From Cladochytrium replicatum (taxonomy: Eukaryota; Chytridiomycota; Chytridiomycetes; Cladochytriales; Cladochytriaceae), in NCBI GenBank assembly GCA_025526935.1, contig JAHLKD010000082.1, positions 62,001 to 126,000 on the forward strand: DNA of 64,000 bases. The letters run 5' to 3'. The stretch's first letter is position 1, and every line of letters begins with the position of its first letter. A program made the translations under genes and the position numbers. The notes beneath the pieces are model-generated. The model was not told the DNA's origin and searched no databases. It saw nothing but the letters and a program-made list of their open reading frames with translations. Positions 12,370 to 22,288 of this stretch are shown here, one piece after another.

Positions 12370-12812
12370 GATGGATACGGCACTATACTACTTCCTGGTG
12401 CTTCCACATTCGTACCAACCAGTTGCTGCACTGATCTGGCTGCTTATAATTCTTGGATGTTCGGTCTGTCAAAAGCAACAAGCAATAGTTAGAGAGCCAA
12501 TGAAAACAATACCAGCGCTAATTTGAACAAATATTCGGAGCATCCGCACGTTTGACAATTACGTCCACCAAGCGCTTCGCAAATGCAACAGGTGTGGTTG
12601 GAGCAGGTGCTGGTTTGCGCAATGTAGGCAGCTGGCTTGACTTTGCTTGAGCTGGAATTGGAGGTTGCACGTGAGTACGACCAGAGTGATGGCGAGCTTT
12701 TGCTGCACTGTCGGAGCTGTGGCGGCCCGATCAGGGTTTTGCCTACTGGAATTGCTTTGAGTATGGTATCCCGTTGCTCACTGCTTTAGGATCGACACCT
12801 TCAGTTTCAGAG
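12370..12812 (-). pseudogene. Truncated tail of the CxxCxCxxC gene
   Basis: Copy of the 3' part of the gene at 22289-23676, carried in by block A. It lacks the first exon, has a short deletion before the Cys cluster that shifts the frame, has lost about 60 bp in the last exon, and has a one-base change in a T run. It ends abruptly at 12812, where the truncated ATX1 copy begins. Confidence 0.7.
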
Positions 12813-12815
12813 ACC

Positions 12816-13009
12816 ACAAACATTGCTGCATCTGCTGACTCCCTATTGGTAAAGACCACTCCCTATTGGTAAAGACCGAAGGTGTCGATTCTTACGAGAT
12901 CAAGCTCGACGAGAAGCTGGTCATTGTGAACACTGCACTTTCAGAGGAGCAAGTCATGGCCGCAATTAGGAAGTCCGGAGAGGAGACTATTTTCCTCTCC
13001 TCCGCTTAA
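12816..13009 (+). pseudogene. Truncated ATX1 copy (last exon only)
   Basis: Matches 7364-7539: the 3' part of ATX1 intron 2 plus the whole last exon (EGVDSYEIKLDEKLVIVNTA...FLSSA, stop). The first exons with the MSCTGC copper site are absent, and 12812 joins straight into block A, so no chaperone can be made. The intron end carries a direct duplication of about 20 bp (ACTCCCTATTGGTAAAG twice). Exonic changes relative to ATX1 include Thr to Met and Thr to Arg replacements, consistent with relaxed constraint. Confidence 0.85.
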
Positions 13010-13309
13010 GCGCAACAACAAACTCGTGCTGTCTGGAATGTATGTCTCCGTAGCTTTTGGCATTAGTGAAGTTCTGTAGTTTAAATATTCAGTTTTGACA
13101 GTAAAATAGTTTCTTCTTCCTTCAGTCCAACAATCAATAAGAATAGCTGGTTGAAGTAGTGTCTCAGCTCTTGGCTTCTCTTTCGCGAAGCTTGGCTTCT
13201 TTGGTCATAACAATCTGTATGAAGAATCGTGTCAACCATGTTTTCGGACAGAGAGAAGCAGCACACCTTCTTCTTTATCTTCTTTCATGTAATGCCGCAC
13301 CGAATAATA

Positions 13310-14190
13310 TCTTCATCCGACGACCCCGAGTCAGAAGAAGCCTTTACAGACGTTGACACAACTATTTTGACCGCTAAAACCCACTTCGCCTACCTTCTTC
13401 TTCTTCTTTTTGCTTTTCTTCTTGCTTTTCCGCTTCTTCTTGATTTCAACTGAGGATCATATCAGCTATTGCAGTTGTTCACTCACTGACGTGTCAAACC
13501 TGGAGAATCAGACGAGCTCGACGAGTCGGATCGTTCATTTTCGGAGGTTCCCGCTGATTCATCTTCACTATCAGAGTCTCCTTTCCTTCGTTTCTTGCTG
13601 GACGGTTTGCTTTTCTTTTTCTTGGAGCTCTTCTTACTCTCCCGTTTGCGACTCTTTGATCTCTCTTTAGCGCGCGATGTTTTCAGACATCCATTTCAGG
13701 AATTGTGCCCTCAAACATGAGCACGGAGAATCAAATCGATTCAAATTTAAATCCAGGTTCGAGTATTGCGAAGACCCGCTTTAGAGTCGGTCAAAGGCCA
13801 AGAGATGAGTTTAATCGACAGGATCGCAGAGATGACGCAACCTCTCGAGTCGCTGAAGTCGTCAGAATCTTCCGACCTCAAGCTCTTTTTTCTTTGCAGA
13901 GGATTCGCGGCCCTCTTTCTGGTTCGTCTCGTCACTACTGCGTTTTTTTGATTTCGATGCAGTATCCGGCCCATTGTCGCGGTTCAGTGTCAATGAAGAG
14001 CCTTCATCAGCTTCATCTTGATAGTCATAATCTACAAATTCTAATTGAGCAGGGCTCGATTCAGCAATTTGCCCACCCGCACCACGTCGAACACCTTCAC
14101 AAGCCACGTCACGTTTGAAAAAAGTACATGTCTGGTAAACACTGGATGCTGTGCATGATTGTCGTCTGCGTCTGATAAGAAAATTGAGAT
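13310..14190 (-). pseudogene. Lys/Ser-rich gene, copy 2 (more complete, probably decayed)
   Basis: Longer relative of 7745-8484. Readable segments, reading leftward: EFVDYDYQDEADEGSSLTLN, SKKRSSDETNQKEGRESSAK, SRAKERSKSRKRESKKSSKK, KGDSDSEDESAGTSENERSD, then a poly-Lys stretch and ASSDSGSSDEDIIRCGIT-stop near 13312. An A-run after ESSAKKK is 2 nt shorter than in copy 1, putting the next segment out of frame, so either a splice site compensates or the gene is broken. Low-complexity, highly charged composition suggests a nucleolar or RNA-associated protein, but no domain is recognised. It abuts URA3 head to head with almost no promoter space. Confidence 0.4.
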
Positions 14191-15148
14191 ATGCTGAAGA
14201 GATCGTACTTGGAGAGGGTGGCGTTTCATCAGAACCCAACAGCCCGTAGGCTTCTTGAAATCATGGATCGCAAGAAGACAAACTTGGCGGTGAGCGCAGA
14301 CGTGCGCACCAAACAGGAGCTGCTGGACATTGCGGACGGAACTGGACACTACATTTGTGTACTCAAGGTTATTATGGAGATTCATTTGTGAAAGTGAAGA
14401 TTCTGATATGTAAATCTTCCCATGAAACAGACGCACATCGATACCATCAATGACTTTGATCAGGATCTCGTCAAGAAACTCTCAGAGCTTGCTGAGCGAC
14501 ACGATTTCTTGATCTTTGAAGATCGCAAGTTTGCCGACATTGGCAAGTTCAATTCTTTTCTCACAGTTAGGCTCTCTCATCGCTTACACCATCTTTTCAA
14601 TAGGGAACACCGTGAAGCACCAATATGCCGACGGTATTTACAAGATCTCATCTTGGGCTCACATCACAAATGCCCACCCCGTCCCGGGCTCCGGCATCGT
14701 CTCAGGCCTAAAAGAAATCGGCCTCCCGCTCTCCCGTGGCCTCCTCATTCTCGCTGAGATGTCGGCGTCCGGAAACCTCGCGCGCGGTTCATACACTATA
14801 GACGCTGTCCGGATTGCACGGAAGCACCGCGACTTTGTATTTGGGTATATTGGTATGCGGCGGATGCCTTTGTATTCTGGAGACGTTGGAGAAAGTGATG
14901 CGGCTGTGGTGGAGGAGAAAGATGAAGATTATATTACTTTGACTCCTGGTGTGAGTCTCGAGGCATCGGGCGATGCTTTGGGCCAGGTGTATAGGACCCC
15001 GAGGCAAGTGATCCTGGAGAGTGGCTGCGATGTGATCATTGTGGGTCGGGGAATCTATGGGAAGGGCGGAAAAGAAGAAATGAAGATCAAAGCGAAGGAG
15101 TACAGAGATGCTGGATGGGCTGCTTATCTTGAGCGCATTGGATCATGA
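14191..15148 (+). CDS. URA3: Orotidine-5'-phosphate decarboxylase
   Basis: Last step of de novo UMP synthesis, cytosolic. Exons 14191-14367, 14431-14542 and 14604-15148 give 277 residues, close to the yeast enzyme. Family landmarks are present: [15 protein letters not shown], the catalytic Asp-x-Lys-x-x-Asp region [62 protein letters not shown] and the phosphate-binding IIVGRGIYG. Intron 2 needs a GC donor (G|GCAAGT) to restore FADIG-NTVK, making it a GC-AG intron. The final ~80 bp are repeated downstream. Start chosen because [16 protein letters not shown] aligns with the family N-terminus. Confidence 0.93.
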
Positions 15149-15250
15149 TATTATCAACCATTGGTGACAAAAAGCGAAGGAATACAGAGATGCTGGACGG
15201 GCTGCTTATCTTGGGTGTATTGGATAATGATACGATCAACCATTGGTGCC
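15091..15250 (+). repeat. Tandem copy of the URA3 3' end
   Basis: The segment starting AGCGAAGGAGTACAGAGATG at 15091 recurs from 15173 with about 10% differences and a period of 82 bp. It covers the last codons and the first bases of the URA3 3' flank. The downstream copy is outside the reading frame of URA3 and is non-functional as protein. Confidence 0.85.
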
Positions 15251-15366
15251 AAACCTAGAAATGCAAGTTGGTCGTTGGTGTGACTTTATGAGAAGTGTAT
15301 TCAAAAGTCGCTGTGCTCTATCCCCCATACGCATACGCGGGTGTCGCTGTGTGGCCCATTAAATGC

Positions 15367-15545
15367 CCAGATTCCCGAATCAATGGCGGGAAGGTCCGAA
15401 GCAATTCTGTTATCATAACTCTACTAATCCTTGGGATTTCTGAAGCCCGATTGATTGCCCCCCTCAATCGATGCTGACCATCTGCGGTGCACGAACTTCT
15501 GCCCAGTTTGCGACCTTTGATCTTCCCTTTTTGTTTTGCAAGTTA
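15367..15545 (+). repeat. Diverged dispersed repeat, unit 1
   Basis: Shares blocks with 15764-15925: TTCCCGA(A/G)TCAATG, GGTCCGAAG, ATGCTGACCAT, TGCGGTGCAC, and a CCTTTG..CTTCCC.TTTG end, in the same order and spacing. No coding frame. Could be remnants of a short non-autonomous element. A weaker third match may lie at 16075-16160. Confidence 0.5.
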
Positions 15546-15763
15546 CGAAACATCGACCACCAAAAGTACCTCACAATTGTCCTTTTTGGAAAAATAGGGG
15601 CAGACTCCGAGTGCAAATTCGGAAGTGATGAAGTTCAGAGATTTTATGATTCATTATCTCGGATTCTTCAAAACGGCTGGGCTCTGCGTGTGAATCCATA
15701 ATATGTACAATGTCCTCTAAAATATGTTTTGTGTCACCCAACCTGCAACGACCCTTATCCGAT

Positions 15764-15925
15764 CTATATTCCCGAGTCAATGTCGGGGGTCCGAAGTAAT
15801 TCTGGTTATCAACTGAACCGAACTTTGGCAATTCTGATGCACCATTGAGCGCACTGTGATGCTGACCATTTGCGGTGCACAGACAACTATCCAGGTTGAA
15901 ACCTTTGCCCTTCCCATTTGTTGGA
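15764..15925 (+). repeat. Diverged dispersed repeat, unit 2
   Basis: Partner of 15367-15545, same orientation, roughly 400 bp downstream. Ends and target-site duplications could not be defined. Confidence 0.5.
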
Positions 15926-16084
15926 TCAAAAAGCCTCGAACTCGAAATGTTTTAAAAGCAAAGATCACAGACCAGTCATTGTCTACAATGTGGGAGGCGA
16001 GATAGTGCCTTCAGGGTGAAAATGTTGCCAACAACCGATCCTAATTTGCGATCAAAGAATGGGACTACAAACGGTACCATCAAA

Positions 16085-16570
16085 TCAACTGAACTTTGTC
16101 AAAATCTGGGTGATGTGCACCAGACTTTCCGGAATTGCGAAGTTTGACTTCATCTTTTCGGGATCATTCGAACATCGGCTGCAGGAATGTTTTCGATCAA
16201 ATTTCTTATTGGAACCACTAATTTTAGTGGCAGGGTCAAGGCTTGAAGGGATGCTGGCCATGCGAACGAGATCGTTCATTTCTTCCATGGTCTTAGAAAG
16301 GGTATCGTAATCGAAACGGGTGGATCTGGTGAGATCGATGTTATCCATCCAGGCGTTCTGAGCTATACCTCGCACGCTTCAAAGATATGCTTGCGACTCA
16401 GACCGGACTTTCTTGAGATGATGTAGATCTGAAAAAACTGACTGGCAAACTTTTTGCACGCGAACTTGTTGCTTACACTCCGTGAACAAGCATAACACCG
16501 AAGCTGTGCTTTGGTTTGGTCAGGCTACGGTGACCTCCTCTCAATATAAAGGCAATTGCTAACCACTGCC
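16085..16570 (-). CDS. Unrecognised gene or gene fragment
   Basis: Reading leftward, three conserved-looking coding segments can be joined through GT-AG introns: AIAFILRGGHRSLTKPKHSF with GVMLVHGV, then KSGLSRKHIFEACE, then AWMDNIDLTRSTRFDYDTLS and EMNDLVRMASIP ending at 16085. The splice frames agree, which argues that this was a real gene. No start codon or upstream exon was found before 16570, and I do not recognise the family. It may be a 3' fragment of a disrupted gene, given the repeats next to it. Confidence 0.35.
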
Positions 16571-16830
16571 GAAGTTAATTATGTATGCCGATTCTTGGTG
16601 ATGATTTGACTAGGGATGAAGTTGAAGTTTCCTCACTGCACGAACCCAGGCCGTAGAAACTCAAGCTGGAGGAAGAGACTTACATTAACTGAGATAGACC
16701 AAACGTAAAACCCATAGACGACATCCACAGCAGAAACAAAAGGAATGAAAGTGAAGCTCACAGTGAGCTGATATCAAGATCCCCTTATTTCATCCTACTA
16801 GCCAAAACTCCCAAAAATAAAAGCCTTCCA
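16571..16830. other. Intergenic, nothing recognised
   Basis: Spacer between the unrecognised fragment and the DUF1992 gene stop. No feature seen. Confidence 0.4.
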
Positions 16831-17451
16831 TCAATGCACATAAAGCATCTTCTGAATCGCCGCGGGCGCCTCCAAATTCCAATTCCGTATGCGGTGATTT
16901 ATCTCGTCCGCCATCTTTTCTCTCTCCTCTTCCGTAAAACTCCCATCCTTCACCCGATCATGGAACTTGTCCACCTCCTTCCTAATCTCCCCTTGCTCCT
17001 CGATCCAATGTGGGAGGTAGCCCTGCGCGCCGAGGATCTTGTTCAAGTTGAACTCGAGGTCGTCGACGCCGGGCGGAGCAAACACTGGTTCGGGGAGCGG
17101 TTTACCGTGGCCCGGGAGGTTCTTGAATGTGCCTTTGGCCTGCGCGAGTGCGATCTGGCGCTCGATCATGGCGTTCCAGCCGTCTGTAATGTTGGCGAGG
17201 GTGGGCTGGTTGGTGAACCAGTGGTCGATGTCCGAGAGGTCGTCTTCGACGTCAATGCCGTGGTGGAAGTGCCGCGATTGTGGGTCTCTTGTGGGTTGCG
17301 GTGGGGTGGTGTCGGAGGAGGAAGGGGAGCGGGTGGAGTGGGAGCGAGAGATAGCGGTGGTGATGGCGGATGGTAGTGATTGGTGTGACGGAGCGTGTGC
17401 TGCCAGCGGACGCAGGGAGCGTAAGGAGCGAATGGATCGTATTGAATGCAT
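16831..17451 (-). CDS. DUF1992 / DnaJC28-type conserved domain protein
   Basis: Intronless, 206 residues. Residues 1-45 are Arg/Ser-rich without acidic residues (MHSIRSIRSLRSLRPLAAHA), a likely mitochondrial presequence. The DUF1992 domain spans about residues 85-190, with the signature IERQIALAQAKGTFKNLPGH followed by GKPLPEP, then a segment with QGYLPHWIEEQGEI and a C-terminal helix with EINHRIRNWNLEAPAAIQK. In animals the domain occurs in DNAJC28 after a J domain; here no J domain is present, as in bacterial and many fungal members. Biochemical role of the family is poorly known. Confidence 0.85.
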   Translation of the reverse strand: MHSIRSIRSLRSLRPLAAHAPSHQSLPSAITTAISRSHSTRSPSSSDTTPPQPTRDPQSRHFHHGIDVEDDLSDIDHWFTNQPTLANITDGWNAMIERQIALAQAKGTFKNLPGHGKPLPEPVFAPPGVDDLEFNLNKILGAQGYLPHWIEEQGEIRKEVDKFHDRVKDGSFTEEEREKMADEINHRIRNWNLEAPAAIQKMLYVH

Positions 17452-17672
17452 GGAGATAAATGTGGAATTTGGGGATTTCGGACGGGCTAAAATAAGCAGA
17501 GTTCACCGAGATGTGACTCATGCGCGATGATCCACATTTTATACAGGTTTATTGATCTTTTTGGAACGATACTACGAAGCACATGGCATGGTCGGATCAG
17601 CGAAGACCGTTACTAGGAAAAGAGTCAGTCAGCTGGCGAGCTAACCAACCCCGTGTACAACCAACCCACCTC

Positions 17673-18668
17673 CTATTGCTGACCAAAGATCACTCCAAGC
17701 TCTTCACTGCGCTTTGTAGCAGCGACCACTGCACGCTTAAAAATGTCCACTGCATTCGCGGACTCCATCGCTGCAATTCCTGCTTCTGTAGTGCCTTTTG
17801 GTGATGTCACCTTTCTCCGAAGTTCACGGAAATCCTCGCCAGTTGAAACTGCCATTCTCCCCGCCCCAAGACAAGTTTGTGCAACGAGTGCCTTGGCAGT
17901 CGCTCGAGACATTCCAAGTTCCACAGCGGCTTCTTGGAGACCTTCCATAAGAAGGAAGAAGTATGCAGGTCCAGATCCTTAACGAAGGACAAGATTTTAA
18001 GAGGGATATTCCAGAGAGAATCCAGTCTCATTTGACCAACCAGAGACACCGGTGACCACGTCCAACAGCTCCTCACGCTGAACCCACTCCGTCTGCATAG
18101 ATACTGCCTTCATGATACCAAAAGCGATATCTTTCTGCTTCTGCGAAACACCCTCGAACGCAAACAAACCAGTCGCGCCCTCGTTCACGAGCGCGGGGGT
18201 GTTCGGCATTGTTCGGATGACGGCCGGAGATCCACCGAGCCACTGGATCAAGTCCACACCACGGATACCCGCCGCGATCGAAAGCATGAGCGGCTTATAT
18301 TGAGCCACGGCATCCTTAATCCCGTCGACAACCCCGCGCATGACCTGGGGCTTCACGGCCAGAATGACCACGTCCGCGCCAGAGGGGGATGCGCCAGAGA
18401 GAGCGAAGGCAACAGCGGCGGAGTTGTCCGCGGCAATGTGGACGTTGAAATCGGACTTGAGGCTTTCCGCGGCGGCAGGGAACGGCTCTGATACGATGAT
18501 GTTGGAGCTTGGGAATCCGCGGGAGAGGAGACCGCCGATGATGGCGCGACCCATGTTGCCTCCGCCTGGTTCAAAACGAGAAGCATTATTATACAGCGGA
18601 AGTAGGGTTGTGGATTGAACAAAACCAATGAAGGCCACCCGAGTCGCAGGGTCCAAAGTAGAAGCCAT
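17673..18668 (-). CDS. PRO3: Pyrroline-5-carboxylate reductase
   Basis: Final step of proline synthesis: NAD(P)H-dependent reduction of P5C. The start at 18668 gives MASTLDPATRVAFIG. Intron 1 restores the dinucleotide-binding VAFIGGGNMGRAIIGGL. Later landmarks are VVILAVKPQVM, SIAAGIRG, VIRTMPNTPALVNEGATG, and, after intron 2, VTGVSGSGPAYFFLLMEGLQ, ELGMSRATAKALVAQT, and VTSPKGTTEAGIAAME in the substrate-binding dimerisation domain. Both introns are GT-AG and short (about 60 nt). The frame stays open upstream of 18668, but that part is block B flank and is not conserved protein. A promoter-only copy of its upstream region sits at the left end of block A. Confidence 0.93.
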
Positions 18669-19050
18669 GGAGAAAGAGCAATCGTGGGAGGGGGAGCCAA
18701 GCCTCAATGAGGGAAGGAACGAGTTGCAAAACGAAAGGGAGATCACAGAGAGAAGGGCAGTCTGCAGACTGGCGGGAAGAACGGAACACAGCATGCGTGG
18801 TGTAGATCTGCGCAGGAACTCGCGAATATTTAAAGATCTATTGCCGGCGAAACAAGAAAAGAAGCGAACCTTGTCCAAGAGAAGGAATTTGTGGACACCG
18901 AACATATCACTATTGCATGACATTACAAATTGATTCATTGAACCATGTTCCCGTCAATTGTAACTGCTGATTCCCGTTTCAGTGTTGCTTGCCCTTATGA
19001 TAGTAATGAAGAGCTGAAGGTTATTCTTAGGGTAACTATCCATCTTGTTA

Positions 19051-20924
19051 TTACCTCCGGGTCTCTGTAAGAACTTTATTCCGCTGAATTGCTTCGGCAC
19101 TGCAAATATCAGATCCATAAGATATTGAAACACAGCATTTTGAGATTCGCTTACAATGTCTTGACCATTTTTGCAAACGTCTCTTGCAGTATCCGAAGCT
19201 CAATGAAAATGCTCGGACGTGTAAGCTTGAGACTTTCTTCCAGTGAGCTGAACTCAAACTTGGTCGCCTGTCTCAGAAAATCATTGTAAGAAAAGACTAC
19301 GTGCAAATTTTGCTGTGCTACCTTTGCCATGTTTTGAACCATTCGTCTAATGGGAGTGATGATCAGAACTACCACTACTAACGCAAGAAACAGTCCGAGC
19401 ACGCTTGCGACGATTGTGATGACGATCCCACGCTGTATGCTCGACTCGACCCTCTCGAAAAAGTCCTTGCGAGGAATGGCAACGGAAAGTGTAAAGTCTG
19501 ACTCTCCGTGCTTCAGGATGAGCGCTCGAGTCGCCAATTTCCACTGTGTACCATCGTGACTCGTGTAGCTCTGGATTTCCTGTGACGGTGCGTAAAAAAT
19601 GCTCCCCATCTCGGATATGTACTTGTCAGCCGCTTGGGGAATTGGAACTGTAGACATGAACTCTGGATTAATGACCTTTTTTTCCATCATTTGGTTTCTG
19701 CATTACGGAAAGTATACCCGTCTTCGGCGACGGTGCTGATGTTCTTGTTTGTTGCAATCAATAGCATGGCTGCATTCGTCATATAGAGCCTCGTGTTAGG
19801 AGTCGGTGTCAAGCTGTTGAGCAGAGCCTCCGCTTCAGATATCAACATCGTCGCAGCGCATCCAAAGGGCACAGTCGTCTGAGTCTCCCCGAAAATGTTG
19901 GTGACGTTCATGGGTCTGGAGACGCCTGCGAAAGTTAAACGCGGCGCATCAACAATCTCGGCAAGCCAGTATGGGCCGTACAGCTTCTTTTTCAGCATCC
20001 AGAATATTGAGGCGTTCTCGATTACGATCTCTGCAGGAATTTCCTTGTCTATCAGGGATCCTATTACTTCGCCTGTTGCTAGTTGATTAACACAAAGGTG
20101 CGTCATTTAAGAAGCAAAAAAGACGCCATGAAGGTCCTCACCGGAATCGATCGGCAACTGGACAACTGAGTTAGGGTGAGTGTAGTCAAAATAATAGGCA
20201 TGTTTCGATTCCTATCATATATCATCAATCAAATGCAGTATATTCTAAGAACAGGGTTCCATACCACTCCGTACATAGTTGAGTTTTGGTATGTTTGATT
20301 CCATGTTGATGGAACTTCGCCGCTTAGGTTAGTCGCTTGTGCACAGACTTTCCCATGTTGAGTATGTCTCGCATATCGATGTTGTCCAACTTTTCTCACC
20401 AATATAAACCAGTCCTGGAGTCGAGTTGAGAAGCTGCAGGCCAAGGTAGTTGTAGTCGACGTTGCGGCCGTACCCTCGAGCGTGTGAGGTAAGGAATGCA
20501 CGAGCAGGTTTGGAACTTGCAAAGAGAAGCGTACTCGCCGATATGCCGTTGAGAATGTGCGATAATTCACTGTTTGCCCGATCTACGACATCCTGTTGCA
20601 GTCCATATAAAATTTTGTTGGTTTTTGTGTGGGAAAGTTGAGACATACTGTTATGATTGTTTCGGCCAGGGTATCGACTGAGCTGAGCGAGGTAGTGAAC
20701 ACAATGACGGCTGTCTGATTGTATTGAGAGCAATATCAGTTGTTTGCACCTCTACAAGTTGTAGATTGATCGTGCCATACCGGAACGGTTGCGATGATCA
20801 GCACGGCAAGGAGGAAGGTCCCGACGAATGCCATGAGGGACACTCTCGGCATCTTGGAATTGTTGGATGCTGACACAGATTGTTTCTCTTTACCCTCAAT
20901 CCAAAGCGTCGTTTTCTCGGCCAT
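19051..20924 (-). CDS. Membrane sensor without output domain, copy B
   Basis: Same product as 9159-11033: two membrane helices around a Cache-like extracellular region, a HAMP-like linker (ITPIRRMVQNMAKVAQ) and a short tail ending KVLTETRR-stop. Differences from copy A include Lys to Asn in the linker (AQQNLHVV), Asn to Ser and Phe to Tyr in the ectodomain. A one-base deletion near 20624 would break the frame if that stretch were exonic. It falls inside the GTATGT...ACAG intron, so the coding frame is kept. The stop lies about 380 bp from the PRO3 start codon on the same strand. Confidence 0.6.
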
Positions 20925-21146
20925 TGCCTCGATTGTGTCCAACAAGATACTTGCGGTGTGGATCTGAATCGATTACAGTCCGAATCAACAAGAATTCAAA
21001 TTCCCAGCTCTGATTAAAATAGATCAGCTCGATCAACAGACAGCCAACAAGCGATTCGTGCATCTTTGGTGTCGTTCGTGGCTTGTTGATCGGGGTCCAT
21101 AATGTACTCACTTGCAATGTCCACTTCACACCATGAATGCCTGATT

Positions 21147-22113
21147 GACTGTCTCCGCGCAAAAAGGTCGTGTTCATTACCGGCGCCACGAGCGGAATTG
21201 GTGAAGCTACCGCAAGAGCATTCGCGAAGAGCGGTTCAAACCGCATTATCGCCGCTCGACGGTATGCCACCGATGGTTTGACTAATGAACTCATAATCCC
21301 ACTCATACCTCAATTTCCTTTCTCGTTTTGCATTCAGACTGGAGCTCCTCGAGGCTCTCAAAGCAGATCTCACGTCCAAATTCGGGATCAAAGTCCACAC
21401 CGTGCGGCTCGACGTCCGTGACTCCAAAGCCGTGCGCGAAGCTGTCGCGTCCCTCCCCAAATAATTCAAGAGCATTGATGTCCTCGTCAACCGCAGCGGG
21501 CTCGCCATCGGCGTCGGCAAGGTCGCTGATGTTTCCGAGGACGCGATCAACGCGATGCTCGATACGAGCGTTAAAAGCGGTCTATACTGCATCAGGCCGT
21601 CTTACCCGGGATTAAAGAACGTGGACGTGGACATATTGTGAATATTTCGAGTGTTAGCGGGAAGGAGGTGTACCCTGGAGGAGTGGTGTATTGCGGTTCC
21701 AAGCATGCTTTGGATGCCATACGTGGGCATTGAGGATCGAGTTGGTCGATACTCCAATGTGAGGACGGTATGAAAATGGAGTTGCTACGTGACAGTTCTC
21801 ACACCTTTATCTCTCACAGCAACGTGACCAGTATCGACGCCCGGAAGGTGAAAACCGATTTCAGCAAAGTTCGTTTCAGCGGTGATGAAACGGTTAGTCT
21901 CACCAGTACGCTAGCTAATCAGACTCTCATCACCCGTTTCTGGTACAGAAAGCAGATGCGGTATACGCAGGGGTCGACTACTTGACTGCTAAGGACATTG
22001 CCGATAACGTCGTATACTGTGCATCGAGACCTCCGCGCGTTCAGATTGCGTCGATGACTGTTTTCCCGACGCAACAGGGTTCCGTCATTCACGTCCACCG
22101 CTACCAGGCTTGA
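21147..22113 (+). pseudogene. Short-chain dehydrogenase/reductase pseudogene, copy B
   Basis: Same broken SDR as at 11255-12221, with the same premature TAA after LPK and the same frameshift after the PGLK position. The glycine motif reads VVFITGATSGIG, catalytic YCGSK is retained and the last intron keeps a GT donor (GTTAGT). Shared lesions show that the gene died before the block was duplicated. Confidence 0.8.
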
Positions 22114-22288
22114 GTTCCCACCAAGGGAGAACACAGAACATTGATTGGAAACAAAATACTATGATGATTCTATGCTCGATGAATTTGACTCAATAACTTA
22201 CGTCAACTAAATAACAAGAAAAGCAACAATAACGGGGAATAAGTTACATCAAAACACATAAATAACATAAGATGGATACGGCACTATA

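Larger units (their letters stand above)
8797..12812 (+). repeat. Segmental duplication block A
   Basis: About 4.0 kb that matches block B (18688-22800) base for base over long stretches, with a nearly constant offset of 9,891-9,892 bp through most of its length. Differences are scattered substitutions, a few single-base indels, and larger deletions near its right end (for example about 60 bp missing after 12390). The left edge falls in the upstream region of PRO3 as seen in block B. The right edge falls inside the 3' half of the CxxCxCxxC gene. Block B is continuous with intact genes on both sides and block A is not, so A looks like the derived copy. No terminal inverted repeats or transposase were seen. 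Confidence 0.85.

Noticed and set aside
8797-12812. Block A as a transposable element
   Set aside because: No terminal repeats, target-site duplication, transposase, reverse transcriptase or poly-A tail was seen. The edges fall inside ordinary genes.
18669-18938. N-terminal extension of PRO3, since the frame stays open upstream
   Set aside because: The extension is not part of the reductase family, and the same stretch exists in block A without PRO3. MASTLDPATRVAFIG is the natural start.
20600-20660. One-base deletion in sensor copy B as an inactivating frameshift
   Set aside because: A GTATGT...ACAG intron of about 57 nt covers the site in both copies, and the exons join in frame (TIIT-DVVDRANSEL).
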